Below are positions 8,497 through 17,261 of a DNA stretch of 47,422 nucleotides, piece by piece. This DNA comes from Ruminiclostridium cellobioparum subsp. termitidis CT1112 (GTDB taxonomy: Bacteria > Bacillota > Clostridia > Acetivibrionales > DSM-1351): the NCBI RefSeq assembly GCF_000350485.1, contig NZ_AORV01000009.1, positions 1 through 47,422 on the forward strand. The letters are read 5' to 3'. The translations under genes were made by a program, and so were the position numbers. How positions within the stretch are numbered: the first letter of the stretch is position 1; each line of letters starts with the position of its first letter. The notes beneath the pieces were generated by a model. The model saw only the letters and a list, made by a program, of their open reading frames with translations, ran no database searches and was not told where the DNA came from.

Positions 8497-10210
8497 TCTC
8501 CACCCCGCATATTTTCATAGTAATTTTCATGCCTCCGGCTTCACCTCTCGAAACCGAAATGCCGCTGTCCTGGCCGAATCTTGATTTCAGCCGTTTGTGA
8601 ATATTTATCATTCCGCTTATTTCCCCTCCGTCATCAATAAGCTTTGCTTTAACATTTTCCAGGGTTTCATCGTCCATTGGACCGTTGTTTTCTACCACTA
8701 CAGTCAATATATTGGCTTCTTCGGCAAAAGTTATTCTTAAAAGACCGTCGCTTTCCACATGTCTGAGTCCATGCTCAAAGGCATTTTCAACCAGGGGCTG
8801 CAGAATCAGCCTTGGAACCCTCAAGTGCAAAGCCCTTTCTGGCACCTCTTCCATCTCAATTTGAATCCTGTCACCAAACCGGATTTTCTGTATATCCGCA
8901 TATACTCTTGTATGCTCAACTTCCTGGGAAAAAGGAATGTCCCCGTCCTTTTTCTGCATTATAAATCTGTAATACCTGGCCAGGTATTCCGAGAAAAGCT
9001 TTATACTGTCGAAATCCCCCAACCTTGCCATATTGCTGATAACAAAAAAGCTGTTATACAAAAAATGGGGATTGATCTGTGACTGGAGCTGTTTGAGCTG
9101 AGCACTCTGAGTCAGTATCTTCTGCTGATAGACCTGCTCCATAAGATCCTGGTTTTTTTCGGCCATGGAATTGAAAGAGTGATAAAGTAAACCGAATTCA
9201 TCATTGCTCCTGTGCTTCAGCCTTACCCCCAGACTTCCTGTTTCAATTTGCTTGAATACTTTTACCAGACGGTTCAGCGGTGTCTTTATAATTTTGTACA
9301 TGGAATAGCTCAGAACCATAACAGTTATTATCAATATGGCACTGAATATCACAAAATACAGCCTCAGATCCTTCATCTGGGGATTTATTCCCTGGACCGG
9401 CACATAGGCTGCCAGGTTTACTCCCATCAATTCGGACTTGTGATTTATAAGCCACGAATTTTCACCCTCAACCATTACTTTTTCTACCCCGGGTTCCGAG
9501 CCGGTGCCCACTGTTTGGGCCAGGTCTGCATTTTGGGTCCCGGTTCCCTCCTGGTTATAATATACGTAGGAACCCGCTTCATCATATATCATGACCTGCC
9601 TTGCTTCCTTTATTGAACTCAGCTCTTTTCTGATCTCTTCCTTTGATAAACTTACCGTTATGAAGTATTTCGGCAGACTGCCGTTAGGTGTTCCCGCCGG
9701 GACAAAAACGTAATACAGCTGATTATTTGAAACCACAAAGTGGCCTATGTTCTGTTGTCTTGAAATATCGTACAAGGTCAGAAGTGAAGATGCATCGGAG
9801 TAAATGTCTCTGTCGGAGTCGATAACACGGGATAATTCAGGTATATAGGTACTTACCTCGTTAATGTATGCACTGCTGTTTTTTAAAATTTCCAGCCTGT
9901 TCATGTATCTGTTTATGGAAAGTGTCTTCTGGTAATTGCTCATTGTGGAGCTTGCCGTGGCCAGCATGATCAGATCTTCGTCATGCATGCTGCTCAGACC
10001 CATATCCTGTACCTTTTTAAGCTCTTTTTCTATTGAGGCCAGGCATTTCCGGGAGCTGTTGTCAAAAGCGTCCACGGTGGATTCGTCAAGTATCTTGATC
10101 TGCCAGTTATACAGGCCGATGGCAATAAAGCATACCGGTAAAATAGCTATGAGAAATGCCCCCACCAGCTTGGCAAATACAGAGTTTTTAAATTTGGTAA
10201 TCAACTTCAT
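8489..10210 (-). CDS. Sensor histidine kinase, YesM type
   Basis: This membrane sensor phosphorylates the response regulator next to it. It has an N-terminal membrane segment (about 15-35), an extracellular sensor region, a second segment near residues 280-300 and a HAMP linker. The His_kinase domain has the phospho-acceptor His in INPHFLYNS, and the ATP-binding domain has the N box LVENAFEHG. The G1 box is degenerate (ENNGPMDDE). The family senses extracellular oligosaccharides directly or through the binding protein. It is the first gene of the sugar operon, with a good promoter 95 bases upstream. Confidence 0.92.
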   Translation of the reverse strand: MKLITKFKNSVFAKLVGAFLIAILPVCFIAIGLYNWQIKILDESTVDAFDNSSRKCLASIEKELKKVQDMGLSSMHDEDLIMLATASSTMSNYQKTLSINRYMNRLEILKNSSAYINEVSTYIPELSRVIDSDRDIYSDASSLLTLYDISRQQNIGHFVVSNNQLYYVFVPAGTPNGSLPKYFITVSLSKEEIRKELSSIKEARQVMIYDEAGSYVYYNQEGTGTQNADLAQTVGTGSEPGVEKVMVEGENSWLINHKSELMGVNLAAYVPVQGINPQMKDLRLYFVIFSAILIITVMVLSYSMYKIIKTPLNRLVKVFKQIETGSLGVRLKHRSNDEFGLLYHSFNSMAEKNQDLMEQVYQQKILTQSAQLKQLQSQINPHFLYNSFFVISNMARLGDFDSIKLFSEYLARYYRFIMQKKDGDIPFSQEVEHTRVYADIQKIRFGDRIQIEMEEVPERALHLRVPRLILQPLVENAFEHGLRHVESDGLLRITFAEEANILTVVVENNGPMDDETLENVKAKLIDDGGEISGMINIHKRLKSRFGQDSGISVSRGEAGGMKITMKICGVENV

Positions 10211-10304
10211 GGCTGTTTCCTCCGGCAGTGTGCGTTTGCATCGATGCTATGGCCTCAAACGCCCGTATTCAGGCGTTATTTATTCTATGGACTTACTCCA
10301 GATC

Positions 10305-10333
10305 ATTATCATCCTTTATCCCGGGGTTGTCAA
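10305..10333 (-). promoter_or_regulatory. Promoter of the kinase-regulator-transporter-GH97 operon
   Basis: On the minus strand TTGACA (10328-10333) and GATAAT (10305-10310) are separated by exactly 17 bases. Transcription would begin near 10298, leaving a leader of about 88 bases before the kinase ATG at 10210. It is the only strong promoter match seen between the kinase and the divergent DNA-repair gene. Confidence 0.65.
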
Positions 10334-10347
10334 TAATGGCATTAATA

Positions 10348-10363
10348 TGACATTACGTTGTCA
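10348..10363. promoter_or_regulatory. Palindrome in the divergent intergenic region
   Basis: TGACA and TGTCA flank TTACGT, giving a 16-base dyad just upstream of the minus-strand promoter. It could bind a regulator of either divergent gene. The rest of the 301-base gap (10211-10511) is AT-rich and shows only this dyad, the promoter at 10305-10333 and a weak plus-strand TTACGT-N17-TATACT pair for the repair gene. Confidence 0.35.
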
Positions 10364-10511
10364 ATTAATATATAGTATACTTGAATTAAAACTTAATTTA
10401 ACCTGTTGTGCTAAATGAAATTTTGTTTTGCTTTGCAGATAGATTTAATCAGAATCAACTGGTACGCATTTTCGTGTACGCTAAATTAGTGTGTGGAGAT
10501 GAAATAAGTAT

Positions 10512-11630
10512 ATGGCTGATGCATTAAAGGATATTTATAATACGAAGTTTTTAAATGATTTCGGGTGCATGGTAAAAGCTGCCTATAAGGACTTTCAGTG
10601 TAAAGAGTTTGTAGCGTCGGTGACGGCACCCCCGTGGGATGAATTGCCGCTGAGGGCCCGTATGCACCGGATTGCCCAGGTATTGGGCAATTATTTGCCG
10701 GGGAATTACCAGGATGCCTTGGAGGTGCTTTTCTCTGTTGATGAATATTGCAACGGCTTTCCCTATCTGTTCTTTCCTGATTTTGTTGCTGTCTTGGGGC
10801 AGAGTGAGCAGCATTGGGAGCTTTCCATGAATGCTCTGGAACGTTTTACACAGCGTTCCTCCTCCGAGTTTGCAATCCGTCCGTTTATGCTCAGGGAGCC
10901 CGAACGCGTTATGGAATATATGTTCCGCTGGTCTTCGCACTCCAACGAACATGTCAGAAGGTTTTCCAGCGAGGGCTGCCGCCCGCGCCTGCCCTGGGGT
11001 ACTGCACTGCCCATGTTTAAAAAGGATCCCTCTCCCGTGCTCCGGGTGCTGGAACAGCTGAAAGCTGATCCCTCGCTTTATGTGCGGAAGAGTGTTGCCA
11101 ATAATCTCAATGATATCGCCAAAGATAATCCCGATGCTGTTTTGCAAACGGCAAGGAAGTGGATGGGAACCAGCCCGGAGACAGACTGGCTTCTCCGGCA
11201 GGGCTGCCGTACCCTCGTCAGGAATGCCCACCCTGAAGCACTGGCGCTTTTCGGGTATGCAAAAGCCTCAAAAAAGAAGCCTTTGTATGGAAATGCAGTC
11301 CTTACAGCTGAACCGGGACAACTTCACATCGGAGACAGTTGTGAAGTAACCTATTTACTGGATATGAACCGGGATACAAAAGTCCGTATCCGTCTGGAAT
11401 ACGGGATTGACTTCATAAAATCAAATGGCAGACCATCCCGGAAGCTTTTCCTGCTGTCAGACAAAACCGTATCCGGAAAAGCACATTTGTCCGGAACACA
11501 TACCCACAGCTTTGCCGAGCTTACCACAAGGCGCCACTATCCCGGAATACACAGGATAGTATTACTCATCAACGGGCAGGAAGCCGCACAAACAACAGTA
11601 TTATTAAAAGAGGCAAAAACCGGTCATTAG
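10512..11630 (+). CDS. alkC: AlkC-like DNA alkylation repair glycosylase
   Basis: This 372-residue protein belongs to the AlkC/AlkD HEAT-like-repeat DNA glycosylases, which remove alkylated bases without flipping them out. Diagnostic blocks are SSEFAIRPF (about 117-125), the SNEHVRR region and the RPRLPW motif (157-162), followed by further helical repeats with VRKSVANNLNDIAKDNP. Residues from about 265 onward form a beta-rich domain, matching the Ig-like domain reported for AlkC and absent from AlkD. The start is ATG at 10512; GGAG lies about 13 bases upstream, slightly far. It stands alone, divergent from the sugar operon. The substrate (3-methyladenine or 3-methylcytosine in characterised AlkC) is inferred from the family. 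Confidence 0.8.
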   Translation: MADALKDIYNTKFLNDFGCMVKAAYKDFQCKEFVASVTAPPWDELPLRARMHRIAQVLGNYLPGNYQDALEVLFSVDEYCNGFPYLFFPDFVAVLGQSEQHWELSMNALERFTQRSSSEFAIRPFMLREPERVMEYMFRWSSHSNEHVRRFSSEGCRPRLPWGTALPMFKKDPSPVLRVLEQLKADPSLYVRKSVANNLNDIAKDNPDAVLQTARKWMGTSPETDWLLRQGCRTLVRNAHPEALALFGYAKASKKKPLYGNAVLTAEPGQLHIGDSCEVTYLLDMNRDTKVRIRLEYGIDFIKSNGRPSRKLFLLSDKTVSGKAHLSGTHTHSFAELTTRRHYPGIHRIVLLINGQEAAQTTVLLKEAKTGH

Positions 11631-11708
11631 CTGCCATGCTCCGGTCTGCATCCTCTGTTTCCTTTTTCTTTTTTTAAAACCATTTCACAAAATATCCTCA
11701 TTAAACAG

Positions 11709-12170
11709 TCAGCGAAACGTAATATACGTATTAACAATATGTGCAATTCCAAATACCGCCGCAGCCGCGGCCGCAGGAATGTTGTTCAGCCACAGTGCGG
11801 CTGCGATAAAGTATAGTACCGGAAAGACCGCCATGGGCTCAGGAATAAATAATAACTTTTCATTTAACAGTGAGTAGTTCCTTCCGCCGGTAAAATAGCG
11901 GCACCAGAGCCAGTAGTATAATAGCAGCAAGACCAGCATACAAGCCGTATAGGGACTTACATACTTCACTTTCTGCCCATTAACCATGAAAATCAATAAT
12001 ATCATAAAAATTATCCGGCTTGCATTTTCAACAATATTTATAATATGCCCGCGGTCCTGGGGCATATCCGGAATATTGGCCGGAGGAAACACAAAATAAA
12101 AAATATTTGGCAGCATTACAAGCATGACTGCAATAAATCCCATCCATGAGAATCCCAACGCATATTTCAT
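11709..12170 (-). CDS. Small integral membrane protein of unknown function
   Basis: This 153-residue protein has four to five hydrophobic helices (about 5-27, 48-65, 75-92, 108-125 and 128-148), with short loops and few charges. The ATG is preceded by AGGAGG at an ideal distance, supporting real expression. I do not recognise the family. It lies downstream of a truncated chemoreceptor on the same strand, 70 bases apart, and convergent with the DNA-repair gene. Nothing nearby indicates a partner. Confidence 0.7.
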   Translation of the reverse strand: MKYALGFSWMGFIAVMLVMLPNIFYFVFPPANIPDMPQDRGHIINIVENASRIIFMILLIFMVNGQKVKYVSPYTACMLVLLLLYYWLWCRYFTGGRNYSLLNEKLLFIPEPMAVFPVLYFIAAALWLNNIPAAAAAAVFGIAHIVNTYITFR

Positions 12171-12240
12171 TCAGCCGCCTCCTTTTCAAGTTTGCTGAGG
12201 TAATTGCCGCTCCAGGAACAGTTCAGTTCCCGCCACCTTT

Positions 12241-13302
12241 TCAGTTATCCGAAGCCATGCTCTGTTCATCCTTTACAAGCTCCCTCAAGTCACTGCTCAG
12301 TTTATATATGTCCCTTACTGCATTGCCGACCTGCATTATCTCATTGTTTTCATTCTCAACGGTTGCAAGAACTTCCTGGGTTGCAGCCGCATTTTCTTCA
12401 GATATGGCGGCGATATTCTCTATCTGCTGCCGGATCTCGGCAAATTTTTCCGATATTGATAGAATTTTTTGAGCTTCAAGCTCGAATTTAATACCCGTAT
12501 TTTTAAATACTTCTCTAATTTCACTGAAATACACCGATATGTCTGCAACAAGCTCTTTCCCCTCTTTTGTTGCATTCTCTCCCTGGCTCACCTTTTCATA
12601 TGCTTCCTGCGATCTGCCTGAAATCTTTGCTGTTACCTTGGTTATGTCCTTAACAATAAGTGCACTTTGTTCGGCAAGTTTTCTTACTTCATCGGCAACA
12701 ACCTCAAAGCCTTTTCCCTGTTCGCCTGCACGGGCCGATTCTATTGCCGCATTAAGCGCCAGGAGATTGGTTTGATCGGCAATCTGGGTTATACCCTCAA
12801 GGAGACCGTTCACCTTTTCCATATTGCTCTGAAGTTCCGAAACGGTAACTGCCGCCGTACTTATTGCATTTTCTATTATATTCATCTGGGTATTCACATG
12901 CTCAATTTTATTGTGCCCATCCTCGACCTTATGACTCATTTGCCGTGTATTTTCTGAAATACTGACTGAAACCTCCTGGGTTTCACGTACCACCCCGAGG
13001 GATTGCTCCATTGATTCGTTAATCCTGTGAGCACTGGAAGCTTCCAGCTGTATGGCGCCTGCCATCTCCTGCATGGACTCCGTTACATTCCGGCTCCCTT
13101 CACTTATAGTATCTATGTTTGTATTGAAACTTTCGATCTTTTCCTCAAGGACATTGGTACTATCATCTACCTTTACAAGGGTTACCTTCAGCTTTTCAAG
13201 CAGTTCCTTTGCATGAAGCTCTCTCTGATATGACTCATTTATAAGATCCCTTCCCCATTTGCTCAGGAAGAACAGCAGCACCACCGTTCCATTGAGCACC
13301 AC
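12241..13302 (-). CDS. Methyl-accepting chemotaxis protein, N-terminally truncated
   Basis: The cytoplasmic part of a chemoreceptor is intact: a long coiled coil with the signalling tip around [20 protein letters not shown] and the following EVRKLAEQ. Such proteins pass ligand signals to CheA/CheW. At the N-terminus only part of one hydrophobic helix remains (VVLLFFL). A TGA stop lies in frame eleven codons upstream of the first possible GTG start at 13302, with no ATG and no convincing ribosome site. Full-length relatives have several membrane helices or a Cache sensor in front. It is either a 5'-truncated remnant or a receptor that has lost its sensor, so expression is doubtful. Confidence 0.7.
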   Translation of the reverse strand: MVLNGTVVLLFFLSKWGRDLINESYQRELHAKELLEKLKVTLVKVDDSTNVLEEKIESFNTNIDTISEGSRNVTESMQEMAGAIQLEASSAHRINESMEQSLGVVRETQEVSVSISENTRQMSHKVEDGHNKIEHVNTQMNIIENAISTAAVTVSELQSNMEKVNGLLEGITQIADQTNLLALNAAIESARAGEQGKGFEVVADEVRKLAEQSALIVKDITKVTAKISGRSQEAYEKVSQGENATKEGKELVADISVYFSEIREVFKNTGIKFELEAQKILSISEKFAEIRQQIENIAAISEENAAATQEVLATVENENNEIMQVGNAVRDIYKLSSDLRELVKDEQSMASDN

Positions 13303-13405
13303 CAGCGAAGAAACATTCTCTGGTATTCAAAATTATATATTAACAATATTTAGGCTGTCAAATGAACCCGAATTTCGAAATGTCATATACCTGCCGCAGG
13401 AATAT

Positions 13406-13460
13406 AAAAAGGGGGTTACCTGCATAACCGTAAACAAGTTATGCAGGTAACCCCTTTTTA
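13406..13460 (-). terminator. Strong intrinsic terminator downstream of the GH4 gene
   Basis: GGGGTTACCTGCATAAC (13412-13428) and GTTATGCAGGTAACCCC (13438-13454) form a perfect 17-bp stem with a 9-base loop. A tracts on one side and T tracts on the other allow it to work in both directions. Read on the minus strand it follows the alpha-galactosidase stop codon by about 35 bases and ends in TTTTT. It insulates that gene from the truncated chemoreceptor further on. Confidence 0.88.
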
Positions 13461-13488
13461 TAAATATTTATAACTATGACAACCCTGA

Positions 13489-14814
13489 TTATTTAAATTT
13501 TGGCAGCCATGTTCCGTGCACATCGATCAAATCGTCTACCATGCTCACTATGTCGTCAATGGAAAGCTCCGCGGCTGTGTGGGGATCCAGCATTGCAGCA
13601 TGATAAACATGCTCTCTCTTTTTGGTTACGGCTGCCTCGATTGTTGTCAGCTGGGCATTTATATTGGTCATGTTCATTGCAGCCAGCTGAACAGGCAGTC
13701 TCCCTACATGGCACGGGTTTACTCCCATTCCGTCGACCAGACAGGGCACCTCCACGCAGGCATCATAGGGCAGGTTTTCTATGAGTCCTCCCTTGTTCAG
13801 CACATTTCCGCCGATCTTGAAAGGTGTATTTGTCACAATGGCATTCATTATATAGGATGCATATTCCAGAGTCCTTGTATGGGATAATGACGGATTGTTC
13901 ATCAGTTCATCCCTTTGCTTCTTCCAGTCGGAAATCTGGTTGATGCATCTTCTGGGATACTCATCCAGCGGAATATTATACCGTTCAATCAATTCAGGAT
14001 ATTTGGACTTTATGAAGAACGGATTGTACTCGGAATTATGTTCACTCGATTCGGTGCAATAATACCCCAGCCTGTTTATATATTCATAGCGGGTCATATC
14101 ATTGTGCTTCTCATTTTTGTTCTTTTCAGCTGCACGCCTGCGGATTTCCGGATACAGGTCGTTTCCGGCCCTGTCGGTTATTTCCAGCAGCCAGCCCATG
14201 TGGTTGATTCCTGCAATCAATTCCCTCCTGCCCTCCAGCTTGTCTTCCATTCCCAGCGCCTTCAGCAGCCCTTCGGAGCAGCCCTGCACACTGTGACACA
14301 GTCCTACGGTCTTCACCCCTGTGTACCTCTGCATGTAGCCGGACAGCATAGCCATAGGGTTTGTATAGTTCAGGAACCACGCGTCGGGGCAAACCTCTTC
14401 GATGTCACGGGCAAATTCTTCAAGAACCGGGATGGTCCTCAGTGCCCTCATTATACCTCCTATCCCCAGGGTATCTGCTATTGTCTGCCTTAAACCGTAT
14501 TTCTTGGGTATTTCAAAATCAATTATTGTGCAAGGGTCATATCCTCCCACCTGGATGGCATTTACAACAAAGTCGGCACTCCTGAGCGCATCCTTTCTGT
14601 TTTCGGTGCCCAAATAGGTCCTGATCCTTGCCCTTCCGCCGTTAACGTTATTATTAATGGCTTCAAGCATTATCCGGGATTCCTCCAGCCTGTCCCCGGC
14701 TATGTCATACAAACATATTTCGCTTTCCTTCAAGGCTTCGGTGCACATGCTGTCTCCCAATACATTTTTGGCAAAGACAGTACTCCCCGCACCCATAAAT
14801 GTTATTTTGACCAT
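13489..14814 (-). CDS. melA: GH4 family alpha-galactosidase (NAD- and metal-dependent)
   Basis: This 441-residue protein is a GH4 glycosidase. These enzymes cleave glycosidic bonds by an NAD-dependent oxidation-elimination mechanism with a divalent metal. The N-terminal nucleotide-binding fold carries GAGSTVF (8-14). The family motif at residues 173-176 is CHSV, which marks alpha-galactosidases; alpha-glucosidases have CHE and phospho-glycosidases CN. NYTNPM (149-154) and GINHMGW are the substrate and metal regions. The start at 14814 is supported by GGAGG 8 bases upstream, in preference to an ATG at 14856. There is no signal peptide, so it works on imported melibiose/raffinose-type sugars. 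It is divergent from an AraC regulator with paired direct repeats between them. Confidence 0.92.
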   Translation of the reverse strand: MVKITFMGAGSTVFAKNVLGDSMCTEALKESEICLYDIAGDRLEESRIMLEAINNNVNGGRARIRTYLGTENRKDALRSADFVVNAIQVGGYDPCTIIDFEIPKKYGLRQTIADTLGIGGIMRALRTIPVLEEFARDIEEVCPDAWFLNYTNPMAMLSGYMQRYTGVKTVGLCHSVQGCSEGLLKALGMEDKLEGRRELIAGINHMGWLLEITDRAGNDLYPEIRRRAAEKNKNEKHNDMTRYEYINRLGYYCTESSEHNSEYNPFFIKSKYPELIERYNIPLDEYPRRCINQISDWKKQRDELMNNPSLSHTRTLEYASYIMNAIVTNTPFKIGGNVLNKGGLIENLPYDACVEVPCLVDGMGVNPCHVGRLPVQLAAMNMTNINAQLTTIEAAVTKKREHVYHAAMLDPHTAAELSIDDIVSMVDDLIDVHGTWLPKFK

Positions 14815-14890
14815 ATCGTCAACCTCCAATACATATTCGCAAATCAAGAATTTCATATGTATAGGATAGCATATAGATATAAAAATTAAA

Positions 14891-14925
14891 TTGAATAATG
14901 TAACTATAATTTGTTATAATGTAAC
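14891..14925 (+). promoter_or_regulatory. AraC-type direct repeats overlapping the regulator's promoter
   Basis: ATAATGTAAC occurs twice, at 14895-14904 and 14916-14925, in direct orientation with a 21-base period (two helical turns), the usual geometry of AraC-family sites. The second copy overlaps the TATAAT (14915-14920) of a plus-strand promoter whose -35 is TTGAAT (14891-14896), spacing 18. The arrangement would let the regulator repress itself and activate the divergent alpha-galactosidase gene. Confidence 0.55.
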
Positions 14926-14942
14926 CTCAAGGAGATTTCATT

Positions 14943-14976
14943 ACAGTTTTGTAGCCGCTATACGGCTCAAAGCCAT
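14943..14976 (+). other. Leader motif shared with the right edge of the window
   Basis: This stretch in the 5' leader of the AraC gene matches 47384-47416 with four mismatches and one gap. The best-conserved part includes the mini-hairpin GGCT-CAA-AGCC. The second copy also follows a promoter on the same strand. It could be a small RNA control element or a remnant of a repeat; I do not recognise it. Confidence 0.4.
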
Positions 14977-15000
14977 GGCTTGGCTTAGGAGGAGGTCAAT

Positions 15001-15801
15001 ATGATGCACGATGTGCCACTTTTAAATAAGGGCTTTACAGAAATAAATCCCCTGCTGTGCGGCTGGGAAAACTGCGAAAGTGGTCATCCCTTCGGACCGG
15101 CCTCACGTGATTGCTACCTCATTCACTATATCATGTCGGGACATGGCATTTTCCAGAGGAACGGCAAAACCTATACCTTATCCAGGGGAAGTATGTTTTT
15201 GATCCGCCCCTATGAAATTACATTCTATAAAGCCGACGATAATGATCCCTGGGAATATATCTGGATAGGCTTTAACGGACGTTTGGTTCCAGGCCTGCTT
15301 GAGGACAGCGGCTTTTCAAAGGATAATTGCACCTTGTGCACACCGTCCGTGCGCAATATATTTTTAAGCATGAAGGAAACCATAAACCTGCATTATTCCG
15401 CCGAGATATTTCTATGCGGTAAAATTTTTGAATTGTTCTCAAATCTTCAGGCCGAATACCGTCCGGTTCTGAAAGGAAGCAGCGGAAGTCTCTATTCGGA
15501 AAGGGCAAAGGACTATATAATGGCCAACTATGCCAACCGCATATCTGTGGAGAACATTGCAAATATGCTGGGCATTGACAGGCGCTATCTTTGCAGGGTG
15601 TTTTTCAAGAACATCGGTGACACACCGCAGAACTTTCTGGTCAACTACAGGCTTGAAAAAGCGGCAGTGCTGCTTGCAAAGTACGGTTATTCGGTGAGTG
15701 AAGCCGCCAGGAGCACGGGATATGACGACATCTATAACTTTTCAAAAATGTTTAAAAAGAAGTATGGAGTGCCTCCGTCCAGGTATTCCGGAGCAGAGTA
15801 A
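15001..15801 (+). CDS. AraC family transcriptional regulator with cupin sensor
   Basis: This 266-residue regulator has an N-terminal cupin-like sugar-binding domain (about 20-150; IMSGHGIFQRNGKTY and GSMFLIRPYE) and a C-terminal AraC double helix-turn-helix (about 170-265; ENIANMLGIDRRYLCRVF, then YDDIYNFSKMFKKKYG). The layout resembles the MsmR/RafR regulators of alpha-galactoside genes, and the divergent neighbour is a GH4 alpha-galactosidase, so it probably activates that gene when the sugar is present. The start has a strong GGAGGAGG site; a second ATG follows directly at 15004. Confidence 0.9.
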   Translation: MMHDVPLLNKGFTEINPLLCGWENCESGHPFGPASRDCYLIHYIMSGHGIFQRNGKTYTLSRGSMFLIRPYEITFYKADDNDPWEYIWIGFNGRLVPGLLEDSGFSKDNCTLCTPSVRNIFLSMKETINLHYSAEIFLCGKIFELFSNLQAEYRPVLKGSSGSLYSERAKDYIMANYANRISVENIANMLGIDRRYLCRVFFKNIGDTPQNFLVNYRLEKAAVLLAKYGYSVSEAARSTGYDDIYNFSKMFKKKYGVPPSRYSGAE

Positions 15802-15805
15802 AAGT

Positions 15806-15857
15806 TCCCAGGCTGAAACAATTATAATTCATGTATTACAACTGTTTCAGCCTGGGA
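15806..15857. terminator. Stem-loop between convergent genes
   Basis: TCCCAGGCTGAAACA (15806-15820) and TGTTTCAGCCTGGGA (15843-15857) form a perfect 15-bp stem with a 22-base loop between the convergent AraC and aminotransferase genes. The T run normally expected after the stem is missing on both strands. A bidirectional terminator is the likeliest role. Confidence 0.6.
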
Positions 15858-15874
15858 CATAACTGGTATGAAAT

Positions 15875-17224
15875 TTATCTGCATGCCTCGATTGACGACT
15901 TCAATATCTCCAGTCCGCAGTCAAGCTGCTCGTCTGTAACAACCAAAGGACAAAGGAACCTGATGACATTGGAATATGCACCCGCACTTTCTATTATTAA
16001 ACCATGCCGGGCAGCACAGGCAACAATATCCGATACCAGCCCTGGATTTGGAGTTTTGCTTTTTTTGTCGGTAACAAACTCAATGCCCATCATACAGCCT
16101 ATACCGCGCACATCTCCCACTTCCTGGTATTCTTCCATCCATTTGCCGAATTCCTCCCTGCATTTTTTTGCAATTTCCAGAGATCGTTCACATAAGTTTT
16201 CACGTTCCATAATTTCTATTACTTTCAACGCAGAGGCACAAGCCAGCGCATTACCGCCGAAAGTACCCCCGATTATACCGTTTTTTACACCGTCAATTAT
16301 GTGGGCCCCGGCTGTTACGGCACTTAATGGAATCCCTCCTGCGATGGATTTTGCAGCCGCTATAATATCGGGTGCACAGCCTGCCTCCTCCCAGTAGTTT
16401 GAAACGAACATTTTTCCCGAGCGTGCAAAACCTGTCTGAACCTCGTCTGCAATCAGCAATATGCCGTTATCGTCACAAATCTTTCGGACAGCCTTTACCC
16501 ATTCCAGCGGAGCAGGAATGAAGCCCCCCTCTCCCTGTACAGGCTCTAAAACGACTGCGGCTGCATATTCCGCCGGAGATGCCTCGTCGAATACCTTCTT
16601 AAGCTTTTCAATATAATATTCTATAGCTTCTGCTTCGTTATATCCCCTGGGACCGCGGTACAAATAGGGAAATTCCGCACGGTATACGCCGTCCGGCAGC
16701 GGACCGATACCGTATGCATAGGCCTTTTTTGCGGTCATTGTGGACGCAAGCAGGGTTCTGCCGTGGAAGGCACCTGAAAAAACTATGATATTGGGTCTGC
16801 CGGTAAATGATTTTGCAATTTTGACCGCATTTTCTATTGCTTCAGCTCCGGAATTTGCGAACATTGTTTTACGTATTTTATTTTTAACAGGAACGATTTG
16901 ATTCATTTTTTCAGCAAGTTTTATATAGCCCTCATGGGTGACGATATTCATCATTGCGTGAAAAAACTTTTCCGACTGCTCCTTCACGGCGGCAATCAAT
17001 TCAGGATGACTGTAACCGATATTCAGTACTCCCACTCCTCCTACCCAGTCAAGAAAAACATTGCCGTCAACATCTTCAAGCATTGCGCCCTCTCCCCTGC
17101 TTATGACACAGGGATAGGAACATTTGACGGCGCCTGGCATGGCTTGGGCCCTTCTTTCTATTATGGCCCGGGCTTTCGGCCCGGGCAAAGGTGTGTTTAT
17201 TTTCGGTAAAGCATTTTTAAGCAT
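15875..17224 (-). CDS. Class III aminotransferase (4-aminobutyrate / 5-aminovalerate type)
   Basis: This 449-residue PLP enzyme transfers the terminal amino group of an omega-amino acid to an oxo-acid, giving a semialdehyde. Visible are the cofactor-binding NSGAEAIENA (124-133), GAFHGRT (151-157), the Asp260 in LIADEVQTGFARSG, and the Schiff-base Lys292 in AAAKSIAGG. The overall match is to GabT-like enzymes; ornithine or acetylornithine transaminases are the main alternatives. It is the last gene of an operon behind an iron alcohol dehydrogenase that could reduce the semialdehyde and a polar amino acid importer that could supply the substrate. Confidence 0.88.
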   Translation of the reverse strand: MLKNALPKINTPLPGPKARAIIERRAQAMPGAVKCSYPCVISRGEGAMLEDVDGNVFLDWVGGVGVLNIGYSHPELIAAVKEQSEKFFHAMMNIVTHEGYIKLAEKMNQIVPVKNKIRKTMFANSGAEAIENAVKIAKSFTGRPNIIVFSGAFHGRTLLASTMTAKKAYAYGIGPLPDGVYRAEFPYLYRGPRGYNEAEAIEYYIEKLKKVFDEASPAEYAAAVVLEPVQGEGGFIPAPLEWVKAVRKICDDNGILLIADEVQTGFARSGKMFVSNYWEEAGCAPDIIAAAKSIAGGIPLSAVTAGAHIIDGVKNGIIGGTFGGNALACASALKVIEIMERENLCERSLEIAKKCREEFGKWMEEYQEVGDVRGIGCMMGIEFVTDKKSKTPNPGLVSDIVACAARHGLIIESAGAYSNVIRFLCPLVVTDEQLDCGLEILKSSIEACR

Positions 17225-17261
17225 AATCCGTCCCCCTTAACATGTTTAATGTAATTTTTAT

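Noticed and set aside
13915-14493. 192-codon plus-strand frame
   Set aside because: It is antisense to the GH4 alpha-galactosidase, whose catalytic motifs are intact.
14943-14976. Cyclic di-GMP riboswitch, suggested by the CAAAGCC string
   Set aside because: The stretch is too short, lacks the second stem and tetraloop receptor, and the GCCG/CGGC stem of this copy is not kept in the copy at 47384-47416.
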